From assembly GCA_024707385.1 (NCBI GenBank), contig JANPZW010000002.1:1-64000 (forward strand): a stretch of DNA of 64,000 nucleotides, given 5' to 3'. Under the pieces are notes generated by a model, which was not told where the DNA came from, did no database searches, and saw only the letters and a program-made list of their open reading frames with translations. The position numbers and the translations under genes were made by a program. This DNA comes from Cellvibrionaceae bacterium. GTDB lineage: Bacteria; Pseudomonadota; Gammaproteobacteria; Pseudomonadales; Cellvibrionaceae. Shown in pieces: positions 20,301-30,301 of this stretch (position 1 is the first letter of the stretch; the number at the start of each line of letters is the position of its first letter).

Positions 20301-23142
20301 GAGCGTGCCGGTGAGCGCCGCATCCACCGCGCTTAAATTTATGTCGCGCACCTGCGCCAAGCCACTCAAGGTGCCACCGCGACCGCTTTCCAGGCCGGAC
20401 ACCAAACGTTCGACGGTCGTATCCAGTGTGGACTGGGCCTGGCCGGCGCCGGCGATCAGCATGCAGCGGTATTGCGTGCGCTGCTCGCGCAACTCAAAAC
20501 CTTTCTTTTTGCTCATGTCGATCATGTTTTTGGCAACACCGCTGGCTGAGCTGCAGGCCGCTTTTTGTTGCGCCTGGGCGCGCCGGACGGTTAAACAGCC
20601 ATCCCAAAACCCATCGTCGCCGTTGTATTCGTAATCATTACCTTGACCGGAGCGGCAATGATCAAACGACGAAACCCAATCCTGGCCTGTTGCTATGGCG
20701 CGCTCTGCGTATTCCTGTCCAGCATCTTCATGGGTGGTGCGCCCTTCCGCAAAACGCTGGTTGACCTCACTGAGAGCACCGTCTTCGGCGAGCGCCAGAT
20801 CTGCGGTCGAGCTGCTGTAGACCGAATTTAAATATTCAATCGCCGCATCCGTTTCCGCGTTCACCAATTCCACGTTAGTGGAATATTCCTGCTGAATCGC
20901 TTCGCGTGCGCTGGCCGCTTCAACGCTGGCCGCAAGGCGCGCGCTCTCAATACGCGCAGAAATGGCCGCCTTCTGTTCGGCCATTGAGGCATCAATGCCG
21001 GAGATTATCGAATCCGCCATGCCACCCAGACGCGCGGGCACTTCGGCGCTGACAAAAGAAACCGCGCCTTCCATTTGGTGAGTCGCATTCGTCATAAAAG
21101 CGCGGATTTGGCTGAGTGCCATAGCCCGCGCGGCCTCTTGTGCAGCGCTGCCGGGAGCTGCGCCGCGAAACTCCAAACCCCTGGATAAATTCAGCGCGCG
21201 ATTCGGGATATCTGAGACTCCCGCGGTAGCGGTGTCCAGGTCCGCCACGGCGGCGTCGCGCGTAGCCTCGTTTTGTGAGAAGTCGCTCGGTTCCGTGTTG
21301 GCAGCCCCAGCGGCACCGCCGCTCGTCGAACTTCCCCCCTCGCGCGCGGCAACCTCTGCACCCGATGTGACCTCCCCTTCCGCACCGGCTTCACCTCCTC
21401 CACTCATCAGAGTTTCTGCTGCGCCCGGCTCCCCCCAGTTCGGAACTCAACACGGATTCACTGCTGCTTTCACCTCCCGCTTCCTGCGCCATGGCGTCCG
21501 CGGCTGCGCATTCGCAGGCGTCGTCGGCCTCTTCCCACTCGCCGTATGTCACTTCGGCTTTGGCTTCCGATTCGTTGGGCGGAGAATCGTTAGCGGGCTC
21601 CGCTGAGCCTTCCGGCGGGTCCTCTGCTGTTGCGCTGTAACAGCGGCCTTTTTGACTGGACCCACCTGCCGCTTCTGCAGTGTCACCTGCTGCTGCCCCC
21701 GCGCCTGCCTCACTCGTTGCGGCCTCTTCCGCTGCAGCGTCCTCACCCTCGGCGAGTGCGCAATCTGCCGCTGGATCGCTGTCGTTGTCTTCCCTTGCTT
21801 CTGTGGCTTCCTCCACTGCTTCGGGCTCTGCGGATTCTTCCGCACCTCCTGCGGTTCCCGATTCCGCGGCTGCTGTTGTCGCTTCGCCAGCCGGCGCCGC
21901 CTCCTCCACCAGTTCGGGTTCGACCTGGTGAGCGCTACCGGAGGTAATTCTTCCCTGTATCTGCGGCGCGATTCCGTTTCCATTAACAGGAGCAGAATGA
22001 CCGGCCGTTGCGCTAACAGACGTGTGAGCTTTGGGTTTCGCCGGAGACTGGGCCACGGTATCCAACAAGGCTTCGGCAGACTCTCCGGCCACTACCGCAT
22101 CGGCAACGTGATCCGCATGACGCTCCCAGGGATCGCCCGGCTTGCCCATATTGCCCGGCAATTTCAGACCGGCGCGCTGCTGTACTGTGTGCGCGGCTTC
22201 GTGAGCGGCGAGATGCAGTGACGGTGTGCGTCGAAAACCGATTTTGTTTCCCGACGCGTAGGCCTGCGCTCCCATACGCTCACTGGCACGCGCTGCGGAG
22301 CCACCTACTTCGGTGCGCACTTCGGAAATATCGTGATGGCCAAACGCTGTTTGAATCCGCTCCTGATAGGGTAAGGATCCGTGAGCGTTTTTAAGGCCCT
22401 CGTTGGCCTGGTTCAGAATCGACGTTTTGCGTTTCGCCCCTGGCGATGATTTTGCGACAGAGCTGCGCTCATTTTTTTGTTGGACATCTGTTGTCTCTGC
22501 AGCTGACTCGTCTTCGCCTTCACACTTCGCACATTTGTTTTGCACGGGAGTGTCGGACGTTTCCATTGCGGATTCTTCTTGTTGCTCCGTGACTTCGCTT
22601 TCCTTGGTTTGGATGGCGCAGGTTGGCTCTGGATAATCCCCACAACTCCACATTTGCACAGCGCCGTCTTGTTGCGTGTCGGGGTCTTTTTCTTGTTCTT
22701 CTGCCTCACATTCGGCGCATTTTTGTTGCACGGGTGCTTGTGTGCAGGTCGGTTCCGGATAGTCTCCGCAGCTCCACATCTGCACCGCTGCATCAGCGTC
22801 GGATTCATGATCATCTTCCGGAGCTTCTTCTGCCTTGGCCTGGGTTGCTTTGGCCTGGATTGCTTGAGCCGGCATTTCCTCCTGTTCAGCGGCACATTCA
22901 CTGCACATCATCTGCAATGGCGAGTTGTCACTTTCCTGATTTTCATCGTGTTGTTCAGATTGGTCCTGCGCGCCCTTTGCCTGCACTGGCGCGGAAAAGC
23001 CTGGTGCGAGCCCTGCAGCGTAATGTGGACCTTTCAATGCGCCAGGCGCAGTGGTCGATGACGAATGAGAAGAACCTGCGCTTTGGTTGGTGCGCGATCT
23101 TGCGGGCGACTTTTGTTTGTGTGTCGAAACCGAAGCGCTCAT
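17319..23142 (-). CDS. Giant eCIS effector: DUF4157 domain, hydrophobic core, GIY-YIG-like and HTH C-terminus (three frameshifts)
   Basis: Joined over C-runs at 21431-21436 and 20019-20022 and a shift near 17440-17500, this encodes about 1,940 aa. The N-terminus (1-250) is disordered, with CxxC pairs (CSEC, CAEC, CAKC) and a twice-repeated [17 protein letters not shown]4157/eCIS core domain follows at about 255-350 with HEAAHTVQQ (HExxH). Then come an acidic Ala/Glu-rich segment, coiled-coil-like helices, a strongly hydrophobic segment ([19 protein letters not shown]) and a Pro/Glu linker. Next is a GIY-YIG-like domain ([29 protein letters not shown]). The last 50 aa are a Fis-like HTH (IYRWLREAG). 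It is probably eCIS cargo with nuclease activity. The start is set by AGGTGG before the ATG at 23142. Confidence 0.78.
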
Positions 23143-23151
23143 CTGTGCCAC

Positions 23152-23847
23152 CTACCTCGGCTCTTCACAATTCAGATCCACATCAAAATGAAACGGATCA
23201 AGCGCGTCACTCGCCGCCTGCGCAGCAGCGCGACGCGTCGATTCCTGAGTTTCGAATAGGGATTGAATAGCGGAATCAAATTCGCTGCGACAGAGCGTTA
23301 CGTCGAAGGGCGTGCGGGTGGCACCGTTGTATTGGCGAAAAGCCTGAACGTGCTGTTGTTCATGCGGGGCAAGAATGGTGTTGATGGCGTGTTGCACGCG
23401 TGTGCGCTGGCAGGGAGTAAGATCGGGAAAATCATTGACACTGGGCAGCGTCACATTTGTGTTCACATGAAATCGCGCCACCAGAATTCCCCCGTGCGCG
23501 AATGCATGGATCAGCATCACCGCAAGTGGCACAGCCTTCCCCGCGCTTACACGAACATTTTGGGTTTCAAACGAGCCGCCATCGAATACCGCATCGGTTC
23601 GGCCTTCGAGACGTAAATTGCTGCCCTTGGCAGAATCGCGCGAGGGCTCACCTTCCCCGCTGGTGTGCAAGCTCAAACCGGGGAGCAATCCGGACGGCAT
23701 GGTGAGCACAGGCCCCGCTTTATAGATCGCCCCCGTATTCCGGTTGCGTAAATTCTTTTTGCTGACGGAGGCGGTACCTGACCGGTTTTCGTCCGGTTCT
23801 GCGCCTGTTTTATTTTTGCGTCTTTTGGCAAGCTGCTTTCTCGGCAT
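23152..23847 (-). CDS. eCIS-associated HExxH protein
   Basis: About 231 aa with a basic N-terminus (MPRKQLAKRRKNK) and a C-terminal domain carrying HEQQHVQAFRQYNG near residue 167, an HExxH zinc-peptidase-type motif, followed by helices rich in Ala and Arg. There is no signal peptide. The ATG at 23847 has GAGG upstream; it follows the AAA+ ATPase stop by 10 nt and its own stop abuts the effector gene. Such small HExxH proteins occur next to DUF4157 proteins in eCIS loci; processing or loading of the effector is a reasonable but untested role. Confidence 0.68.
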   Translation of the reverse strand: MPRKQLAKRRKNKTGAEPDENRSGTASVSKKNLRNRNTGAIYKAGPVLTMPSGLLPGLSLHTSGEGEPSRDSAKGSNLRLEGRTDAVFDGGSFETQNVRVSAGKAVPLAVMLIHAFAHGGILVARFHVNTNVTLPSVNDFPDLTPCQRTRVQHAINTILAPHEQQHVQAFRQYNGATRTPFDVTLCRSEFDSAIQSLFETQESTRRAAAQAASDALDPFHFDVDLNCEEPR

Positions 23848-23857
23848 CGACGTATCC

Positions 23858-26050
23858 TCAAAAACGCCTGGATAATGCGTGAATAAAATTGTCGATACCG
23901 CCATCATCCATCATTCGTGCGGGTGATTTATTGAGAGGGTAAGTGCCGCCGTTTTTTCGATACTCACTGCGCAACGCCAACTCGAGATGCGTCTTTCGCG
24001 CCACACAGTTTTCGTCCAGCGCGATCAGTGCAGCGTGCTGACATACGTTGCGGATCTGCCCGCCCATCAAATTGCAATAATTGGCGACCTGCTCAAGAAA
24101 CCCATCTTCGATTTGGTGATCTTTTGGCAAATGCAGCTGAAAAATTGCCAGACGCTGCTCCATTTGCGGCTGAAAGAATGGAATGACAATATCCATACGC
24201 CGCTGAAAAGCCTTGTCGATATTGTCGGAAAGATTGGTCGTGACCAGAATGATGCCGTGGTAATGTTCCAGTCGCTGTAACAGATAGTTGGTTTCCAGGT
24301 TGGCATATCGATCGTTGGCATTTTTTACATCGGTTCGACCACCCAGTAACGAGTCGCCCTCATCCAGCAACAGAACCACATCCAGGGCTTCTGCGCGCGT
24401 CAAAACCTTGTTGAGATTTTTTTCCGTTTCACCTATGTATTTGTTCACCACGGAAGCCAGGTCCACCCGATAAATATCCATGCCCAGCTCCGCGGCCAAA
24501 ATTCGCGCGGCCAGGGTTTTTCCTGTACCACTGCGACCGGTGAACAAGGCGCGTACACCGCAGTTGGAGGCGTTCTTAAAAGCGGGCCCCAAACGATCGA
24601 GCAACGATTCCCGATGGTAACAACGCTGTTGCAGCTCCAAAAGTTTTTCGCTCGTGGTGGGCGCCGAAATCAATTGCGTCCAAGAGCCTTTTGCTTCCAG
24701 TCGATCGGCCAACGCATCCAGCTTCTGGCGTTTGAGATTGCGCGCCGCGTCGCGAATATCCTCGATATCAAGGTGATGGCGTGTTTCCAGCGCTGCTTTA
24801 TTTTTGGCCGCCAAGGCAATCTGTTTGATAAAGTCACCTGGAACACGGAAATGTCTCGCGACGCGGTCGAATTCACGGATCTGCATACCGTGCAGATAAT
24901 GTCGCCACATCAATTCGCGCTGTCGAACGTCTGGAAATTCCAGCTCAAGATTCAGCAGCGAATCCGCTTCGGAAACATCCAATCCGCCTTCAGGTCCGAG
25001 GACAATACCGACCAGACCTGCGTAGCCGGCAAGTTTCGGCAAGACGGCTGTTTCTCCTGGATTCAAGTCGAATTTAAATAGCGGCAGAGTGTTGGACAGG
25101 GTACAAAGAATGCCCAGGCTCTCATGGGGAGGAGATGGGCTTTGTTCATTATTTTCGATAAGCAGAAGATTGTTTCCCAACGCCTGGGCCACAGTGCCCA
25201 TGATCTCAACGCAGTGACTGCCTTCCGGTGCGCGCAAAACCAGATGGCGGATTGACCGCTGCTGAATGAGAGGCGGCACAGCCTGCAAGCGCAGACGTAA
25301 CTCCTCATTTATTAAAACCGTGTCCAGCGGATTGAGTTGCCCGAGCGGAATGTATTTGTATTGAGCCTGTGCAGAAAAAAACTGGCCTGTGCGTATCACA
25401 TCCCAAACTTCGGAAGCGACTTTCAGTACCCACTCTGCTCGTGGAAGCTGAGCATTCTCAACCTTAAGCAGCTGGTTGTGCAGCAGCGGTTGACACACCT
25501 CCCACGGACTTCTCCCTTGCAGCACGTCATCAACACCGACGATGTGCCCGAGTGTTTCGAGCATAGGGCGGCGAAAACCCAGAGGCTGTTGCAGCTCGGC
25601 AAACAAAGTCCCAAAACGCGAATCTTCTTCCACCAAACCGACCAGCATCAACGCGAGAATATTGTCATGCGTTAATCCAAGTTGTCCTTCGAGCACTTTC
25701 AAGGGCAGGTGAATTTTTTCCTTTTCGGTAAAACCGGGAGCGGCGAAACTAGCAAGATTTTTTTTCCACCAGAGTCTGCCTTCAGGCCAATCGAGCCTGC
25801 TCGGCATTACCAAAAGCAGCTGCTGCTGATAGGCCAACAAAAAAGGATAGCGTGCATAATATTGTTCAAGGCTGTCACCACCTACGGTGGATAAACGCTG
25901 CAACCAAGCGAGCAGACAATGTATGCCTGCAAACAGATATAAAGCGTAATGGTCCTGTGCACGGATATTGGGCTCAGCAGAGTTTTGCAAGCCGCTTTTT
26001 GCTACATCCGACTGTGCTTCTTTCAACAGATCTTCATTTAAAGCATCCAT
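23858..26050 (-). CDS. eCIS AAA+ ATPase (Afp15-like)
   Basis: A 730-aa protein whose C-terminal third is an AAA+ module: Walker A GRSGTGKT (about residue 505), Walker B VVLLLDEGDS, sensor 1 LVTTN, and arginine-finger region FQRRMDI. The N-terminal 450 aa are helical and poorly conserved, as in Afp15/PVC15. These ATPases are standard eCIS parts thought to act in assembly or cargo loading. The ATG at 26050 was chosen because longer starts would overlap the upstream gene; GGTAGG precedes it. Confidence 0.88.
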   Translation of the reverse strand: MDALNEDLLKEAQSDVAKSGLQNSAEPNIRAQDHYALYLFAGIHCLLAWLQRLSTVGGDSLEQYYARYPFLLAYQQQLLLVMPSRLDWPEGRLWWKKNLASFAAPGFTEKEKIHLPLKVLEGQLGLTHDNILALMLVGLVEEDSRFGTLFAELQQPLGFRRPMLETLGHIVGVDDVLQGRSPWEVCQPLLHNQLLKVENAQLPRAEWVLKVASEVWDVIRTGQFFSAQAQYKYIPLGQLNPLDTVLINEELRLRLQAVPPLIQQRSIRHLVLRAPEGSHCVEIMGTVAQALGNNLLLIENNEQSPSPPHESLGILCTLSNTLPLFKFDLNPGETAVLPKLAGYAGLVGIVLGPEGGLDVSEADSLLNLELEFPDVRQRELMWRHYLHGMQIREFDRVARHFRVPGDFIKQIALAAKNKAALETRHHLDIEDIRDAARNLKRQKLDALADRLEAKGSWTQLISAPTTSEKLLELQQRCYHRESLLDRLGPAFKNASNCGVRALFTGRSGTGKTLAARILAAELGMDIYRVDLASVVNKYIGETEKNLNKVLTRAEALDVVLLLDEGDSLLGGRTDVKNANDRYANLETNYLLQRLEHYHGIILVTTNLSDNIDKAFQRRMDIVIPFFQPQMEQRLAIFQLHLPKDHQIEDGFLEQVANYCNLMGGQIRNVCQHAALIALDENCVARKTHLELALRSEYRKNGGTYPLNKSPARMMDDGGIDNFIHALSRRF

Positions 26051-26073
26051 ATAACCTACCCTGCAGTGCGCAT

Positions 26074-28244
26074 TCAGGAAAAATGAATCAGTACCACACG
26101 CCCATAGTCGGGTTGCCAACCCGGATCTTGATCAAGGCCGGCGCAGCGCAATTTGAAACGGCTGTGCTCAATGCTGGCGACCAGATCAATGTGACTGGAA
26201 CTGAGATAAAGACGTGAATCGAGTAGAAGCAATTCACGCACTGGATCGCGCTTGTGTGCCTTTTGCATCTGCAATTGCTCTGCGAGAAATCTGCGCACGA
26301 ACGGAGTGATCAGCGCGAACAGGCGTGCCAGATCGGGATTCATTCCGCATGCGCGCAGATGTGCGCGTATTTCCATGGGGGCCTCGCGGAAGGACGAACG
26401 CTGCAAACAGATTTGCGCACTATCCAAATTAAAAATTTGCAAGTTCGCCAGGCAGCTTGTGTAAGCATCACCGCTGAACGTTGTTTCGGCCAGGACGCAG
26501 GTTTCCGTCCATATTCTTATTTGGTTACGCCAGGTGGCCCAATACAGCTTTTCCGCATGCAGCCATTGGTACCAAGCAAGCGGAAGATGGTAATCGGCCT
26601 TGGCGCTGAATTTATTGGCAATTTGCCATTTGGTGCGGCGCCCATCCAGCTTGGCAAGCACACGCCAGATTGGGTCATCGTAGAGTGCGGAAAATTCTTT
26701 CCCAAGCAGTGCGCGCGCTAATGAATCCACCAACGCCCAGGGTCCGAGTTGTCGTCCAAGCCCCCAGTTTTCGTCAAAATCATGAGGCAAGCCCAGTTGC
26801 TGCAAAAGATTAATCAAAAATACAATGCCGCCAAGCCGAGTATCGATCCAGTTGTTGGAAAAGTGCGGGTTCACATCGAGGTCGTCTTCCAAATGTTCTT
26901 CCGACAAACCTCTTGAGTGGACTTCCGTGTGCGCTATTGCAACGGACTTATCACCCTCGGTGTCAATATGTTCATTGCGGGATGATGCGCAAGTGTTGGA
27001 TGTTTTCCATTCGGTATCGAGCTTTCTCAAAACGGCGGGACCCGCTTGATCCTGAGTAGAGAGCTGAATTCTACTTTCCGCTGGTGCGCTGCCGTTTTGT
27101 ATTCCGACGCGGGCCCGACCTCTGCTCTCATGTAATTCGTGGATAAAAAGCGGCGACACTTCATCCTCGGTAACAATGTCAGATTGAGCATAATTCAGCT
27201 CATGAGATAACAACGGATCGAGCTGAGTAGATTGGCGATTTGAAGACAGATTTTCCACTTCAGCTGCTACTTCGATCTGAGCATCAATATTCGATGAAGT
27301 GGCTTTTCCGCGGTCGTGGGCGTTGGCTAAATCAAGATCCGGAAATTTATAGGTAGCCGGAGAGATCTCTGCGGCATGACGGACTTCCGATTGAATTGCC
27401 TTAACCCACCATTCCGTGATCCTGTGCTGAAAGATGCGATTGCGTATGATCGCCGGGCGCTGATGCAGGGTATAGGCGATGCCGAGCAAGGCGGCCTGCT
27501 CAGGACGCAGATCGGCTCGCCAGATTTTCGCGCTGAAAAGGCTTTTCCATGGCGGTATTGATTGCGACGGCAGCGATGGCCTGGTGTGCTCGTAATAGTC
27601 ATCAGGCGGCGATCCATGCGGGTGGGGCTGGCGTTCTTCGTCGGGTCGAGAGGACAAAATCCCAGCAAGTGAAAACTCACCCAACATAGCCTGAAAAATA
27701 TCATTCGCATGGGTGGGTTCCAGTCCCATAACCACTTGCAAGGCTTTTCCCCCACGCGTCAGATGAGAGAATATTGCAGGTATGTAGCGCGCGTCATTCA
27801 AAAGTACTTCGCGAATACGCTGTGAAATATACGGGCTGGAAAAATTGCGCCTGCGCCACCACCAATGTTGGCCAAGCTGCTGTTGACTGATATCGAATAG
27901 CAGACAGGCGAGCATCTCGCTTTGGTCACGAAATACGACCGCAGGAGGATTTCCGCCAACCCACCCGTCCACTGGCCGTGCCGCCTGACGATAAAGCACA
28001 TCCAGAGTATTGCGCAGTGCGCTCTGCCAGGCGCTATTTTTCTTACTTTTATCTGCCAAAGATCCCGGCAATGGATCCTCGGATGGCGAATCATAAAAAT
28101 GGCGGAGGGAGCCATGCCTGCGGGATGCAGATCCAGTGAGGCAAATGTCTGCATAAGAGAAAAACGCAGCGCGGGTTTTGCACCCCCGCTGGTTTTCACC
28201 CTTAGAGTCTGGATCTTGTTGTGCATCCCGGAAGCAGTCGTCAT
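26074..28244 (-). CDS. CIS tape measure protein (one frameshift)
   Basis: About 723 aa after correcting the A-run at 28095-28099. The N-terminus (IQTLRVKTSGGAKPALRFSL, QTFASLDLHPAG) and the segment GGIVFLINLLQQLGLP match the contractile-injection-system tape measure family (Afp14-like), which sets tail length inside the tube. A run of acidic and Ser-rich residues lies in the middle. It is located directly before the AAA+ gene, as in other eCIS loci. No transmembrane helix is evident. Confidence 0.72.
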
Positions 28245-28256
28245 TTTCGATGCCTG

Positions 28257-30272
28257 TTATTGATCCGCTTTCCTACCTTTGACCACGTAGCCAAAGGAGC
28301 CGGCAGTTTCATAAACGTTAAAACGTTTTCCATTTACCTCCAGCGTTTTGCCGGATTTTCGATAGCCGAAATAGGCTGCAGTGGGTAGATTTGCGCCGAA
28401 CCCGACGATGCCCAATGAATCTCTGGCGAAATTGACCGAGGATTGCAAATGGCGCGGTAGATCCATGGCATCCGTCACGTAAATGTTGAAGCGCTGCTCT
28501 GCCGATGTCCGCGCTTCCCCTTTGCCAATCTGCTGCTTCAAATAGAGCGCGTCTGCACCTTTTGGAGCAATCATAGAAGTGCCCGCATTCACAACAAAAC
28601 TGCTCTTTTTGAAACCGTCCCAAGACGCCAGCACGGTGCCTACAAAAGGTCTGCTTTCCCGTTTCGTGGTTCTATCTTTCACCGCGATGTTCGCAGTTGA
28701 AGCGGTCGTGGCTTGAGGTGAATCTGTCTGCAAAACCTGATTTGGAATCAAAGTGACCAGCTTGCCCTCGCCGACCGGCAGTTTCACCATTTCACTTTCC
28801 TGACCTTGGCTGATTGCGGGAATCGACAGTTTCTCAAAAGGCACCAGAGATTTTTCGGGAGGCTGTACAGCCAGTGCAAGGCCTTTGCTTTCTTTAACAG
28901 GAATCTCCAGTTGATACAAATTGTCCTTGATCCTTTTGGCGCCTTCAATGCGCGATTCCCATTTCAGATCCGGCTTGTAGTTATAAAATCTTTCGCGAAT
29001 GATAAATTCCTCTTGTCGCAAATTTTCCGCAAGATGATATCCCACTGTCGCGATGACCGGTTTGCTGGTAAACGGTGAACTGGTGACCACAAAATCCATA
29101 TTGCGCTGAGCTGATGTATTAATAAAACTCGTCAGTAAATTGGTAGAGCTGAGTTGTACGCGGATACATTGATGGTCCTGCGCGGTGTAATCATCGACTC
29201 TGTCCGGTGGCACGCTCCAGCTTAAGGTGTAATTTTGACTCGCCGTTGGAAGTATATCGAGCGTCGCAGAATCTCCAATACTTTCCCAGCTGCCAAAAGC
29301 AGGCAAGCCAAAATTGGCAAGCTGGAAATTGGCTTTGATCGACTGAGCGGTAGTTGTTCCCTGATTGTGAGCTTTCGCAGTAAAAATATTGGGTTGGTCA
29401 ATGCTGATGATTGAAGAACCGTGATCAGTACTTATGTCCGCAGTTGAAATGCTCACGCCAGTGGGCAGGCTCGCATCCAAAGATGCATTTCCCCAGTGTG
29501 CCTGGAGAGGAATCGCATTTGTGCTTCCCGGTGCGATTGAACCACTGAGCAAAGTAGTGCCAGCATTATTGTTAAACGGCCAAGTGTATTCAAAGACGTT
29601 TTGACCGAATAAATCGTAGTCAAGAATGCTGGTAAATAAACCGAAGAATCCTGTACCGGGTAAGTTATAGGGTGCGCCGCGTGGAATTCTGACTTCAAGG
29701 GCCCATAAGCCCCCCACCCCTGCAGCGGAAGCATAAGCTCGCGCCAGGACGTTATGCGCGGCCGCTGTTGCTGTGTAAGTGTTGTCTCCATCGGGGTCTG
29801 TGTAATAGGTTATACCGGGCGCAATATTGGTTAAGCTATTCTGACACTGGGAGGTAATCTGACAAGGATAGATAGTCAGCAAATGTTTTTGAGTTGGATC
29901 CGATGTGGGTGATAAGGCCAAAACAAGTGCATCCAGTTCGCTAAACACATCCACAGATGTGGCGAAATATAAATAGAGATAACTTCCGTCGGCAACACCC
30001 CAGAAATTGTTGTTGGCCACCGGAACACCATTGACCAGCTGAATATCAAAAGCATCCATCCACTTTGGATCGCTGCCGGTACTGTTATCACCGTCGATAT
30101 GGGTGTCGCCCGCTACCGGTGCCGTTTGCGGAATGATCAAACGAAAATCCGAGTTAAAACTTATGGGTGTTTCGCCACCACATGCGAAAATACATAAGCT
30201 GACAACTATAACGAAGGTTGATCTAAATAATGTGGGGACAAAATCAGTTGGTAAAAATTTTAGTCGTTTCAT
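28257..30272 (-). CDS. Predicted lipoprotein within the eCIS operon
   Basis: A 671-aa protein with a signal peptide and lipobox-like end (VVSLCIFACGG, Cys about residue 31), so probably anchored in a membrane. The N-terminal 250 aa resemble a surface beta-sandwich (WMDAFDIQLV, YLYLYFATSVDV, DPDGDNTYTA), followed by a CARDB-like segment (AHNQGTTTAQSIKANF). The C-terminal part is basic. The ATG has AGGAG upstream. It lies between the IPT-domain protein and the tape measure. A lipoprotein is not a canonical eCIS component; it may tether particles or act at release. Confidence 0.72.
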   Translation of the reverse strand: MKRLKFLPTDFVPTLFRSTFVIVVSLCIFACGGETPISFNSDFRLIIPQTAPVAGDTHIDGDNSTGSDPKWMDAFDIQLVNGVPVANNNFWGVADGSYLYLYFATSVDVFSELDALVLALSPTSDPTQKHLLTIYPCQITSQCQNSLTNIAPGITYYTDPDGDNTYTATAAAHNVLARAYASAAGVGGLWALEVRIPRGAPYNLPGTGFFGLFTSILDYDLFGQNVFEYTWPFNNNAGTTLLSGSIAPGSTNAIPLQAHWGNASLDASLPTGVSISTADISTDHGSSIISIDQPNIFTAKAHNQGTTTAQSIKANFQLANFGLPAFGSWESIGDSATLDILPTASQNYTLSWSVPPDRVDDYTAQDHQCIRVQLSSTNLLTSFINTSAQRNMDFVVTSSPFTSKPVIATVGYHLAENLRQEEFIIRERFYNYKPDLKWESRIEGAKRIKDNLYQLEIPVKESKGLALAVQPPEKSLVPFEKLSIPAISQGQESEMVKLPVGEGKLVTLIPNQVLQTDSPQATTASTANIAVKDRTTKRESRPFVGTVLASWDGFKKSSFVVNAGTSMIAPKGADALYLKQQIGKGEARTSAEQRFNIYVTDAMDLPRHLQSSVNFARDSLGIVGFGANLPTAAYFGYRKSGKTLEVNGKRFNVYETAGSFGYVVKGRKADQ

Positions 30273-30301
30273 AAATACTCCTATTTGTAGGTAATTTCCT
30301 G

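Noticed and set aside
18803..20302. 499-codon open frame on the plus strand opposite the effector
   Set aside because: It is antisense to the Ala/Gly-rich effector; the composition of that gene keeps the opposite frame open. The translation is Arg/Cys/His-rich with no domain.
21680..23270. Several plus-strand frames of 80-215 codons opposite the effector N-terminus
   Set aside because: They are rich in Cys, Leu and Arg because of the Glu/Ala-rich gene on the other strand; no ribosome binding sites or domains.
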